Source of the DNA: Mycobacterium sp. PSTR-4-N
GTDB lineage: Bacteria > Actinomycetota > Actinomycetes > Mycobacteriales > Mycobacteriaceae
DNA: 64,000 nucleotides
NCBI RefSeq assembly: GCF_022348085.1
Contig: NZ_JAKRFN010000010.1
Location: 1-64,000, forward strand
Reading direction: 5' to 3'
The position numbers and the translations under genes were made by a program. A model generated the notes under the pieces. It saw nothing but the letters and a program-made list of their open reading frames with translations. It did no database searches and had not been told where the DNA came from. Below, one piece after another: positions 37,555 to 48,412 of the stretch; the stretch's first letter is position 1; each line of letters begins with the position of its first letter.

Positions 37555-38610
37555 TCACTCGTCATAGGTCACTTCGACCGAATCCGAGAGCGGATGCGCC
37601 TGACACGCCAGGATCAGGCCCTCGTCGAGATCCTGTTGTTCGAGCACATCGTTGACCTCCATCTCGGTGTCACCCGATTTCTTGACCACCGCGCAGGCGC
37701 CGCAATGCCCCTCTCGGCAGGAGAACGGTGCGTCGAGCCCCTTGTCCAGCAGCACGTCGAGCAACTTCGCGCGCCGTGGCCAGCTCAGTTCGTGGGTGGT
37801 GCCGTCGAGGGTCACCACCGCGGTCGCGGGGCCCTCGTCCCCGTCGTCGGTGTCGTCGAGGACGACCGCGGCGAACGGATCGGAGTCCAGGGACTTGAAC
37901 ACCTCGATGTGCACGCGCTCGGGTGCCGAGCCGCACGCGTTCAACGCCTCCTGGGCGGCGGCCATGAACGGGCCGGGCCCGCAGAGGAACGCTTCGCGGT
38001 CGCGGTAGGGCGCGAGCAGCGCCGTCAGTGCGGCCGTGGTGGGCAGCCCCTGCACGGACTCGAGCCAGTGCACCGTCGTCAACCGGTCGGGGTGTGCGGC
38101 CGCGAGCTCGCGCAGCGCGGCGGCGAAGATCACCGAGTCCTGGTCGCGATTGGCGTAGACGAGCGTGACGCGGCCGCGGCCCTGATTCAACGCGGACTTC
38201 AAGATGGCCATCATCGGCGTGATGCCGCTGCCCGCGGCCAGCAGCAGGAAGTCTGTGTCGAGGTCGGCGGGCACGAAGGTGCCGGACGGGGCCAGCACGT
38301 GCATGCGCATGCCGGGGTGAACGTTGTCGCAGAGCCAATTGGAGGCGTAGCCGTCGACGGTGCGCTTGACGGTGACGGTGAGGGGGTCTCCGGTGTGCGG
38401 TGAGCTGCACAGCGAGTAGCAGCGGGCCACCGAGCCGGTCTTGTCGCTGGGCACACGCAGGGTCAGGAACTGACCGGGCGAGTACCGCAGCTTGTCAGCG
38501 GGCACCCCGTCGGTCGCGGTGAACACCAACGAGCGGGCGTCGGCCGTCTCGTCGATCACCTTCGCGATCTCCAGCTCGAGCACGTGCGCACCCAATGGCT
38601 CGTCGGTCAC
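37555..38610 (-). CDS. kshB: 3-ketosteroid-9-alpha-monooxygenase, ferredoxin reductase KshB
   Basis: Reductase that passes electrons from NADH to the Rieske oxygenase KshA, which hydroxylates C9 of the steroid and opens ring B. The 351 residues comprise an FAD domain (RCYSLCSSP near 90), an NAD domain (LLAAGSGITPMMAI; CGPGPFM) and a C-terminal plant-type 2Fe-2S domain with Cys298, Cys303, Cys306 and Cys336. The GTG at 38610 gives VTDEPLG, in line with the M. tuberculosis N-terminus. A KstR box lies 39 bases upstream. kshA is not in this window. Confidence 0.95.
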   Translation of the reverse strand: MTDEPLGAHVLELEIAKVIDETADARSLVFTATDGVPADKLRYSPGQFLTLRVPSDKTGSVARCYSLCSSPHTGDPLTVTVKRTVDGYASNWLCDNVHPGMRMHVLAPSGTFVPADLDTDFLLLAAGSGITPMMAILKSALNQGRGRVTLVYANRDQDSVIFAAALRELAAAHPDRLTTVHWLESVQGLPTTAALTALLAPYRDREAFLCGPGPFMAAAQEALNACGSAPERVHIEVFKSLDSDPFAAVVLDDTDDGDEGPATAVVTLDGTTHELSWPRRAKLLDVLLDKGLDAPFSCREGHCGACAVVKKSGDTEMEVNDVLEQQDLDEGLILACQAHPLSDSVEVTYDE

Positions 38611-38648
38611 AGGCGGCTCTCTCTTCCACACCGTCGGGGGCTGATAAC

Positions 38649-38662
38649 TAGAACAGGTTACA
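38649..38662. promoter_or_regulatory. KstR operator on the kshB side
   Basis: TAGAACAGGTTACA fits TNNAACNNGTTNNA at every fixed position. It is the kshB-proximal of two boxes in the 159-base divergent gap between kshB and hsaA. Confidence 0.75.
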
Positions 38663-38716
38663 GAAACGCATGTCCGCTGGTCCAGCCACCACAGGACACC
38701 GCTACTCGACACAAAT

Positions 38717-38730
38717 CGTAACGTGTTCTA
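38717..38730. promoter_or_regulatory. KstR operator overlapping the hsaA promoter
   Basis: CGTAACGTGTTCTA fits the KstR consensus except for the first base. Its right end overlaps a -10 candidate, TAATCT (38729-38734), so bound KstR would block hsaACDB transcription. Confidence 0.75.
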
Positions 38731-38769
38731 ATCTTTGTGCAGGTCCCTACTCCTGGGAAGGCTCAACCA

Positions 38770-41742
<2,973 letters not shown>

Positions 41743-41744
41743 CG

Positions 41745-42311
41745 GTGTCCGGCGCACCGATCGACCCGCGCACGTTCCGCAATGTGCTGGGGCAGTTCTG
41801 CACCGGCATCACCGTGATAACAACCGTGCACGAGGACGTCCCGGTGGGGTTCGCCTGCCAGTCCTTCGCCGCGTTGTCGTTGGACCCGCCGCTGGTGCTG
41901 TTCTGCCCGACCAAAGTGAGCCGGTCCTGGCAGGCGATCGAGGCGAGCGGCCGGTTCTGCGTGAACATCCTGCACGAGAACCAGAAGCCGGTGTCGGCGC
42001 GCTTCGGGTCGCGGGAGCCGGACAAGTTCGCCGAGATCGACTGGTCGCGCTCGCCGCTGGGGTCGCCGATCATCGACGGCACGCTGGCCCACATCGACTG
42101 CACGGTGGCCTCGGTGCACGACGGTGGCGACCATTTCGTGGTGTTCGGGGCGGTGCATTCGCTGTCCGACGTGCCCAGAACCAAGCCGCGGCCGCTGCTG
42201 TTCTACCAGGGCCAGTACACGGGCATCGAGCCCGACAAGACGACCCCGGCCGATTGGCGCAACGACCTCGAGGCGTTCCTGACCGCGACCACCGACGACA
42301 CCTGGCTCTGA
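41745..42311 (+). CDS. hsaB: Flavin reductase HsaB
   Basis: NADH:flavin oxidoreductase that supplies reduced flavin to HsaA. The 188 residues form the split-barrel flavin reductase fold, with FCTGITVITT, GFACQSFAALSLDPPLV, a conserved SRSWQAIEASGRFCVNIL segment and HFVVFGAVHSL. The GTG at 41745 lies two bases after the hsaC stop; the longer open frame runs inside hsaC. In slow growers nat (arylamine N-acetyltransferase) follows hsaB; here the operon ends at a hairpin and the accessory block begins. Confidence 0.95.
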   Translation: MSGAPIDPRTFRNVLGQFCTGITVITTVHEDVPVGFACQSFAALSLDPPLVLFCPTKVSRSWQAIEASGRFCVNILHENQKPVSARFGSREPDKFAEIDWSRSPLGSPIIDGTLAHIDCTVASVHDGGDHFVVFGAVHSLSDVPRTKPRPLLFYQGQYTGIEPDKTTPADWRNDLEAFLTATTDDTWL

Positions 42312-42335
42312 TCACGCCGAATCACACGGCTGTCA

Positions 42336-42368
42336 TTCATCCCCAATGTGGATAACCCTGGGGATGAA
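42336..42368. terminator. Bidirectional terminator-like hairpin after hsaB
   Basis: TTCATCCCCA (42336-42345) pairs perfectly with TGGGGATGAA (42359-42368) over a 13-base loop, in the 68-base gap between hsaB and the convergent membrane gene. No strong U-tract follows on either strand. It marks the end of the hsa operon and the left edge of the accessory block. Confidence 0.55.
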
Positions 42369-42379
42369 CGCGCGGCTTG

Positions 42380-42769
42380 TCAGTCGCCCTCCGCGAGAGC
42401 GGCCGCGCCGATCGCCACGAACAGCCCCGCGCCGGCCGCGACCCCGAGCAACGTTCCTCGCGGCGCCCCGGCGCGCACGGCGAGCGCCGTTGCGGCGATG
42501 TCCGCGCTGTCGATGACGATCCCCGCGCCCAGGACTGCGCGGCGAACCGACGCGTCGGGGTGGCGCAGTCCTGCCGCCAGCAGAAGATCCCGGATACCGA
42601 AGAGGCGCGATATCAACCCGGTACTGCCGTCGGCGGGCATCGCTCCCAGCAGGAACGTCCGCCAGGCGTGACGTGGACTGATCCAGGAGAACGCTCCGGC
42701 GAAGGCCCGGAGCACTGCCATGGCGGTCGTGGCACGGTGCGCGGTCGACTGTGTTGTGGGTGATGACAT
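42380..42769 (-). CDS. Small membrane protein (DUF4267-like)
   Basis: 129 residues with three to four hydrophobic segments (about 38-47, 59-68, 80-98 and 104-125), Ala/Gly/Leu-rich. It resembles the DUF4267-type small membrane proteins found beside TetR genes; that family call is tentative. It is divergent from a TetR regulator and separated by a 68-base gap holding a large palindromic repeat, so it is probably the regulator's target. The function is unknown. Confidence 0.75.
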   Translation of the reverse strand: MSSPTTQSTAHRATTAMAVLRAFAGAFSWISPRHAWRTFLLGAMPADGSTGLISRLFGIRDLLLAAGLRHPDASVRRAVLGAGIVIDSADIAATALAVRAGAPRGTLLGVAAGAGLFVAIGAAALAEGD

Positions 42770-42786
42770 GTTGCTCCTCAGCGTTT

Positions 42787-42826
42787 GTAGTGGTTACTAC
42801 AAACTCTAGATTGTAGTAACCACTAC
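42787..42826. promoter_or_regulatory. Nested palindromic operator between TetR and its target
   Basis: A 16-base arm (42787-42802) is an exact inverted repeat of 42811-42826 with an 8-base spacer. Each arm itself contains the smaller palindrome GTAGT-N4-ACTAC. The structure therefore offers two dyad sites to a TetR dimer pair, directly upstream of the regulator's ATG (42838) and of the divergent membrane gene. Confidence 0.75.
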
Positions 42827-42837
42827 GATCAAGGCCG

Positions 42838-43371
42838 ATGGGCCACAAATATTCTCGCGACGAGATCCTCGAGGGGGCGGTGCGGACCGCGGTCGAGCAC
42901 GGCCTCAGTTCCCTGTCGTTCGGACGGCTGGCGAGACACCTGGGGACGAGCGACCGCGTCATCGTCTACTACTTCCCGACGAAGAACGCTCTGGTCACCG
43001 ATGTCCTGGTGGCCATCGGTATCCGGCTGCAGAGCGTCCTCGCGGACGCGTTCCCGGCGACCGCCGAGGACCACCGGCAGATGGCCACCGCGGCGTACCC
43101 GGCACTGGCCGACCCTGCGGTGGATCCGCTGTTCGCGGTGTACTTCGAGGCGTGTGGCCTCGCCGCGGCGCGCGTTGCCCCGTTCCACGAGGTCGCGCCG
43201 CAGCTCATGACGGCGTGGGTCGGGTGGCTGGCCGACTTCTTCACAGGTCCCCGGGCGCGGCGCACGCGCGAAGCGGAAGCGACCTTGGCGCTGATCGACG
43301 GGCTCCTGCTGATGCGTCACCTGGCCGGCCCGCGGGCCGCGGACCGGGCGGCGGAAGCGCTGGGCCTATAG
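42838..43371 (+). CDS. TetR-family transcriptional regulator
   Basis: 177 residues. The N-terminal HTH is SFGRLARHLGTSDRVIVYYFPTK's core (LGTSDRVIVYYF, near residues 36-47). The C-terminal domain is helical and short. The ATG at 42838 lies 11 bases after the right arm of the nested operator, so the protein very likely represses itself and the divergent membrane gene. It is convergent with a LysR gene, overlapping it by six bases. The ligand is unknown. Confidence 0.9.
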   Translation: MGHKYSRDEILEGAVRTAVEHGLSSLSFGRLARHLGTSDRVIVYYFPTKNALVTDVLVAIGIRLQSVLADAFPATAEDHRQMATAAYPALADPAVDPLFAVYFEACGLAAARVAPFHEVAPQLMTAWVGWLADFFTGPRARRTREAEATLALIDGLLLMRHLAGPRAADRAAEALGL

Positions 43372-44292
43372 CACCACGCCGAGCAGGGCGTCGTGCTGCG
43401 CGCTCATCTGCGCTTTGATCGCCTCGATGACGGCAGCCACCTCGGGCCGGCGCCGTGTCTCCGGCCTGGCGACCAGCCAATAGGCCAACCGGACCGACAC
43501 GGTCTCGGACAGCACCCGGATCAGATCGCCGTGCCGGTCGGCCATGAAACACGGCAGCAGCCCGAGACCCGCCGCCGCCCTGGTGGCCTCGACGTGGACG
43601 AACACATTGGTGGAGGTCACCGATTCGCGCATCGCGGGGGCGAAGCTGGTCGCCAGGTCCAGATCGTCGACCTGCAGCATGGAGTCGATGAAGTAGACCA
43701 GCGGAAAGCGCTGTAGATCGGCCACATCCGCCGGCGATCCGTGCTCGGCGAGGTAGTCGCGCGATCCGTAGAGGCCCAGGCAGTAGTCGCCCAACCGCTG
43801 GGCGGTGGCGCGGTGCACGCGAGGTTCGCTGCCGGGTTCTGCCACCACGACTTCGAGGTCGAGTCCTGAGCGCTGCTGGGTGGCGCGCCGGGTCGCGGCG
43901 ACGATCTCGACCGCGACGTCGGGGTGCCTGCGCTGCACCGCCGCGGCGGCGGGCGCGGCGATGTAGGCGGAGAACCCGTCGGTGGCCGACAGTCGGACGA
44001 CGCCTTCGAGCACACGGTTGCCCGCGGCGTCGGCGGTGAGTGAGCGTACGGCCGACTCGACCGCCTCGGCTGCCGCGAGGGCGTCGCGACCCAGCTCGGT
44101 GAGTTCCCAGCCGCCGGCCACTCGCGCAAGCACCCGTCCGCCCATCGCCTGCTCCAGAGCGGTGATGCGACGGCTGATCGTGGTGTGGTTGAGGCCGAGT
44201 TCCTCTGCCGCGGTGGTGTATCGACCGGTGCGTCCGACGGCGAGGAGAACGAGCAGATCGTCGGCGCTGGGGCGGCGGACGGGCGAGGACAT
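43366..44292 (-). CDS. LysR-family transcriptional regulator
   Basis: 308 residues: N-terminal winged HTH (RYTTAAEELGLNHTTISRRI, residues about 24-43) and a LysR substrate-binding domain. ATG at 44292 is chosen; an upstream ATG at 44331 would add 13 residues. It is divergent from the MHS transporter that begins a ketone-body module, so is the probable activator of that operon, with a LysR-type inverted repeat directly at its own start. The co-inducer is unknown; 3-hydroxybutyrate or acetoacetate would fit the neighbours. Confidence 0.9.
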   Translation of the reverse strand: MSSPVRRPSADDLLVLLAVGRTGRYTTAAEELGLNHTTISRRITALEQAMGGRVLARVAGGWELTELGRDALAAAEAVESAVRSLTADAAGNRVLEGVVRLSATDGFSAYIAAPAAAAVQRRHPDVAVEIVAATRRATQQRSGLDLEVVVAEPGSEPRVHRATAQRLGDYCLGLYGSRDYLAEHGSPADVADLQRFPLVYFIDSMLQVDDLDLATSFAPAMRESVTSTNVFVHVEATRAAAGLGLLPCFMADRHGDLIRVLSETVSVRLAYWLVARPETRRRPEVAAVIEAIKAQMSAQHDALLGVVL

Positions 44293-44293
44293 T

Positions 44294-44309
44294 TCTGCAT
44301 TTTCGCAGA
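44294..44309. promoter_or_regulatory. LysR-type box at the LysR start
   Basis: TCTGC (44294-44298) and GCAGA (44305-44309) form a perfect 5-bp inverted repeat with a six-base spacer, of the T-N11-A type. It begins two bases before the LysR ATG and lies 92 bases from the divergent transporter start. Confidence 0.45.
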
Positions 44310-44400
44310 TCCGGCGTGCGGTTTTGGCCATTGCTGCGGTGGGTAGCTGCAGGAATACTCATTGAGGTCTGTGGTGGGCATCACAACAAAGGGGTGTGAA

Positions 44401-45756
44401 TTGAGTACGCAACAGGGCGACGGGTCGGTCACGACCGGTCTCAAGCGCGTCGTCGCCGCATCGATGGCCGGCACCGTCGTGGAGTGGTACGAGTTCTTTC
44501 TCTACGCCACCGCCGCGACGCTGGTGTTCAACAAAGTGTTCTTCGCCGAAGGCACGAGTGAGGCCGCGGGACTGATCGCGGCATTGCTGACCTACGCGGT
44601 CGGCTTCGTCGCCCGTCCGCTGGGCGGGGTGGTGTTCGGGCACTTCGGCGACAAGCACGGCCGCAAGAAGCTGCTCCAGTTCGCGATCCTGCTCGTCGGC
44701 GTGGCGACGTTCCTGATGGGCTGCCTGCCCACGTACGCCCAGATCGGGGTGTGGGCACCGATCCTGCTCGTGGTCCTGCGTTTCCTGCAGGGCTTCGCGG
44801 TCGGCGGTGAGTGGGGCGGCGCCGTGCTGCTCGTCGCCGAGCACAGTCCGAGCAAGGACCGCGCGTTCTGGGCCAGCTGGCCGCAGGCCGCAGTGCCCGT
44901 CGGCAACATGCTGGCGACCGTGGTTCTGCTGGTGCTCACCGGCACGCTGTCCGATGCGGCCTTCCTGTCGTGGGGCTGGCGAGTGGCGTTCTGGCTCTCG
45001 GCAGTGGTCGTGCTGATCGGCTATTACATCCGCACCAAGGTCACCGACGCACCGATCTTCGTGGAGGCGCAGCAGGAGGTGGAGCGGGTCAAGTCCGTGT
45101 CCTACGGCGTGGTCGAGGTGCTGAAGCGTTACCCCCGTGGGGTGTTCACGGCGATGGGGCTGCGGTTCGCCGAGAACATCATGTACTACCTCGTCGTCAC
45201 GTTCTCGATCGTCTACCTCAAGACCCACGTCGGCGCCGACACCAGCGACATCCTGTGGTGGCTGCTCGCGGCGCACTTCGTGCACTTCCTGGTCATCCCG
45301 CAGGTCGGCCGGCTCTCGGACCGGTTCGGTCGTCGCCCGGTGTACATCACCGGTGCCGTGCTGGCCGCGACGTGGGGGTTCTTCGCCTTCCCGATGATGA
45401 ACAGCGGCAGCTACCTGCTGATCATGGCCGCGATCATCCTCGGCCTGATGATCCACTCGCTGATGTACGCGCCTCAGCCGGCGATCATGGCCGAGATGTT
45501 CCCGACCCGGATGCGCTACTCGGGGGTGTCGCTCGGCTACCAGGTGACCTCGATCGTGGCCGGCTCGCTGGCGCCGGCGATCGCGACCTGGCTGCTCGAC
45601 GACTTCGGGACCTGGGTGCCGATCGCGGTGTACCTCGCCGGCGCCGCCGTCATCACGCTGATCGCCGCCTGGTTCACCCGCGAGACGAGGGGCCTGGACC
45701 TCGAGACGCTCGACGAGGCCGACCGTGAACAGCTCGCCAAGACCGGCGTCGCGTGA
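44401..45756 (+). CDS. MHS-family MFS transporter (metabolite:H+ symporter)
   Basis: 451-residue MFS protein with twelve predicted helices. It carries the MHS marks: VVEWYEFFLYATAATLVF in helix 1, the loop 2-3 motif FGHFGDKHGRKKLL and RFLQGFAVGGEWGGAVLL in helix 4. Family members import organic acids such as alpha-ketoglutarate, shikimate and proline. The TTG at 44401 is chosen because AAGGGG lies six bases upstream; another TTG is at 44362. The stop overlaps the next start (GTGA). With the dehydrogenase and ligase downstream it probably imports 3-hydroxybutyrate or acetoacetate. Confidence 0.88.
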   Translation: MSTQQGDGSVTTGLKRVVAASMAGTVVEWYEFFLYATAATLVFNKVFFAEGTSEAAGLIAALLTYAVGFVARPLGGVVFGHFGDKHGRKKLLQFAILLVGVATFLMGCLPTYAQIGVWAPILLVVLRFLQGFAVGGEWGGAVLLVAEHSPSKDRAFWASWPQAAVPVGNMLATVVLLVLTGTLSDAAFLSWGWRVAFWLSAVVVLIGYYIRTKVTDAPIFVEAQQEVERVKSVSYGVVEVLKRYPRGVFTAMGLRFAENIMYYLVVTFSIVYLKTHVGADTSDILWWLLAAHFVHFLVIPQVGRLSDRFGRRPVYITGAVLAATWGFFAFPMMNSGSYLLIMAAIILGLMIHSLMYAPQPAIMAEMFPTRMRYSGVSLGYQVTSIVAGSLAPAIATWLLDDFGTWVPIAVYLAGAAVITLIAAWFTRETRGLDLETLDEADREQLAKTGVA

Positions 45757-46514
45757 GTGGGCACGGCATGAGCGAGCTGGGTGGCCGCACCGCGCTGGTG
45801 ACCGGCGGGGCCAGCGGGATCGGCGCCGCGTGCGCACGCGAACTCGCCTCTCGTGGGGCGTCGGTCACGGTCGCCGACATCGACGACGTGGGTGCCAAGG
45901 CGCTGGCCCAGGAGATCGGCGGGACGGCCTGGTCGCTGGACCTGTCGGATGTCGCCGCGCTGGAGGACCTACAGCTCGAGGTCGACATCCTGGTCAACAA
46001 CGCCGGCATCCAGAGCATCAGCGAGATCGCCGAGTTCCCCCCTGACCGCTTCCGCGCGATGCTGGCGTTAATGGTGGAGGCGCCGTTCCTGTTGATCCGG
46101 GCGGCGCTACCGCACATGTACCGCGAGGGCTACGGGCGCGTCATCAACATCTCGTCCATTCACGGGCTGCGGGCGTCGCCGTTCAAGGTGGCCTACGTGA
46201 CGGCCAAGCACGCGCTCGAGGGGCTGTCCAAGGTGACCGCACTCGAAGGCGGCCCGCACGGCGTCACCAGCAATTGCGTCAACCCGGGCTACGTGCGGAC
46301 CCCGTTGGTGACCAAGCAGATCGCCGATCAGGCGCGAACGCATAACATCGCCGAGGATCAGGTCATCACGGACATCCTCCTCAAGGAGAGTGCGGTGAAG
46401 CGGCTGGTCGAGCCCGAGGAGGTGAGTGCATTGGTGGCGTGGCTTGCGACACCTGCGGCGGGGATGGTGACCGGCGCGTCGTACACGATGGACGGTGGAT
46501 GGAGCGCTCGGTGA
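45753..46514 (+). CDS. 3-Hydroxybutyrate dehydrogenase (SDR family)
   Basis: 253-residue short-chain dehydrogenase: TGGASGIG cofactor loop (about 17-24), NNAG near 89, catalytic Ser in NISSIHGL, YVTAK (Tyr/Lys) and the C-terminal GASYTMDGGWSAR. The segment SIHGLRASPFKVAYVTAKH is the pattern of D-3-hydroxybutyrate dehydrogenases, which oxidise 3-hydroxybutyrate to acetoacetate with NAD+. The GTG at 45753 overlaps the transporter stop; ATG at 45768 is an alternative. The stop overlaps the ligase start. The substrate is supported by the acetoacetate-CoA ligase next door. Confidence 0.85.
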   Translation: MSGHGMSELGGRTALVTGGASGIGAACARELASRGASVTVADIDDVGAKALAQEIGGTAWSLDLSDVAALEDLQLEVDILVNNAGIQSISEIAEFPPDRFRAMLALMVEAPFLLIRAALPHMYREGYGRVINISSIHGLRASPFKVAYVTAKHALEGLSKVTALEGGPHGVTSNCVNPGYVRTPLVTKQIADQARTHNIAEDQVITDILLKESAVKRLVEPEEVSALVAWLATPAAGMVTGASYTMDGGWSAR

Positions 46515-48412
46515 CGGCGACGACCGACGCGCCGCAGTGGGTGCCCTCCGACGACGACGTCGCCCACGCCCGGGTCACCGATTTCGCGCGCTTCGCCGAG
46601 CGGCGGACGGGTGGCATCTACCCGGACTACCACGCGCTGTGGCAGTGGTCGATCGATGACCTCGAGGGGTTCTGGTCGACGCTGTGGGACTACTTCGACC
46701 TCGGTGAGCGTGGACCGACGGTGCTCGAAGACGCGGAGATGCCTGGCGCGCAATGGTTTCGCGGAACCACGTGCAACTACGTCGACGCGGTCGTCCGCAA
46801 TGCCCGCGCAGACCGGCCCGCGATCATCTCGGTCAGCGAGAACGGCGCCGATCGCGAGATGTCGTGGGCGGAGATGCTCGGCCGCGCCGCGGCGTTCGCC
46901 GACAAGCTGCGCGCCACCGGTGTAGCGGCCGGTGACCGGGTGGTCGGCTACCTGCCCAACATCGCCGAGGCGGTGATCGCGTTCCTCGCGACGGCGAGCA
47001 TCGGCGCGGTGTGGAGTGCGTGTGGTCAGGACTATTCGGCGAAGGCAGCGTTGGATCGGCTCGGCCAACTCGAACCCACGGTGCTCGTCGCCGCCGACGG
47101 CTATCACTTCGCCGGCAAGTACCGCGACAAGCGTGCGGACGTCGCGGCGCTGCGGGACGGGATGCCCACGCTGAGGGCGACGTTCACGCTCGCTGATCTC
47201 GACGAGGTGAGCTCGCACGGCCTCGACAGTGTCGCCGTGCCGTTCGACCATCCGCTGTGGGTCCTGTTCTCCTCGGGCACCACGGGATTGCCGAAGGGCA
47301 TCGTGCACGGCCATGGCGGCGTCGTCGTCGAACATCTCAAAGCTGTTGCGCTGCAATCCGATATCGGACCCACCGACACCTTCTTCTGGTACACCAGCCC
47401 GAGCTGGATGATGTGGAATTTCCAGGTCGCCGGGCTGCTGGTCGGTGCGACGATCGTCTGCTACGACGGTAGCCCGAGCGCACCGGAGCCCGACGCACTG
47501 TGGGCCATCGCGGCTCGCGTCGGCGCCACGGTGCTGGGCACCAGCCCCGGCTACGTACTCGGCTGCATCAAGGCCGATGCCCGTCCTGCGGTCACCCATG
47601 ATCTCTCCGCGCTGCGCAGCATCGGGATCACCGGCTCGTCGCTGCCCGCGTCGTCGTCCCTGTGGTTGGCCGACAACGTCGGCGTGCAGATCGCGTCGAT
47701 CAGCGGAGGCACCGATGTGGTGTCGGCCTTCATCGGCGGCGTGCGCACTGTTGCCGTCTGGCCCGGCGAGCTGTCGGCGCCGTTTCTCGGCGTCGCGCTC
47801 GACGCCTGGGACGAGTCGGGTCACCCGGTCCGCGGCGAGGTCGGCGAGCTCGTCATCACCAAGCCGATGCCGTCGATGCCGATCGCGTTCTGGCACGATC
47901 CCGATCAAAGCCGTTACCGCGACGCCTATTTCGACACTTACCCGGGTGTGTGGCGGCACGGTGACTGGATCACGATCACCGAGCACGGCAGCGTCATCGT
48001 GCACGGCCGCTCCGATTCCACCCTGAACCGGCACGGCATCCGGATGGGGAGTGCCGACATCTACCAGGCTGTCGAGCGCCTCCCCGAGATCGCCGAGGCG
48101 CTGGTGATCGGGGCCGAACAGCCCGACGGCGGTTACTGGATGCCGCTGTTCGTGGTTCTCGCCGGGGGAATCGAGCTCGATGATGCGCTGCGACAACGCA
48201 TCAACGAAGCCATCCGCACCGAGGTCTCGCCCCGTCACGTGCCCGACGAGATCATCGTCGCGCCGGGTGTGCCGCACACCCGCACCGGCAAGAAGCTCGA
48301 GGTCCCGATCAAGAAACTGTTCCAGGGCCGCGATGCCGCCACCGTCGTCGATCGCAGTGCCGTCGACGATCCCGATCTGCTCGACTGGTACGTCACGCAA
48401 CGTCGCGCCTGA
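46511..48412 (+). CDS. Acetoacetate-CoA ligase
   Basis: 633-residue adenylate-forming enzyme that activates acetoacetate with ATP and CoA. It contains an ACS-like N-terminal cap (IYPDYHALWQWSI), the P-loop LFSSGTTGLPKGIVHGHGG (about 255-273), YTSPSWMMWNF, and the C-terminal HGRSDSTLNRHGIRMGSADIY and RTGKKLEVPIKKL with the catalytic Lys. These residues and the length match acetoacetyl-CoA synthetases rather than acetyl-CoA synthetases. GTG at 46511 gives a four-base overlap with the dehydrogenase; ATG at 46499 is possible. The 3' end overlaps the convergent DUF222 gene by 20 bases. Confidence 0.9.
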   Translation: MTATTDAPQWVPSDDDVAHARVTDFARFAERRTGGIYPDYHALWQWSIDDLEGFWSTLWDYFDLGERGPTVLEDAEMPGAQWFRGTTCNYVDAVVRNARADRPAIISVSENGADREMSWAEMLGRAAAFADKLRATGVAAGDRVVGYLPNIAEAVIAFLATASIGAVWSACGQDYSAKAALDRLGQLEPTVLVAADGYHFAGKYRDKRADVAALRDGMPTLRATFTLADLDEVSSHGLDSVAVPFDHPLWVLFSSGTTGLPKGIVHGHGGVVVEHLKAVALQSDIGPTDTFFWYTSPSWMMWNFQVAGLLVGATIVCYDGSPSAPEPDALWAIAARVGATVLGTSPGYVLGCIKADARPAVTHDLSALRSIGITGSSLPASSSLWLADNVGVQIASISGGTDVVSAFIGGVRTVAVWPGELSAPFLGVALDAWDESGHPVRGEVGELVITKPMPSMPIAFWHDPDQSRYRDAYFDTYPGVWRHGDWITITEHGSVIVHGRSDSTLNRHGIRMGSADIYQAVERLPEIAEALVIGAEQPDGGYWMPLFVVLAGGIELDDALRQRINEAIRTEVSPRHVPDEIIVAPGVPHTRTGKKLEVPIKKLFQGRDAATVVDRSAVDDPDLLDWYVTQRRA

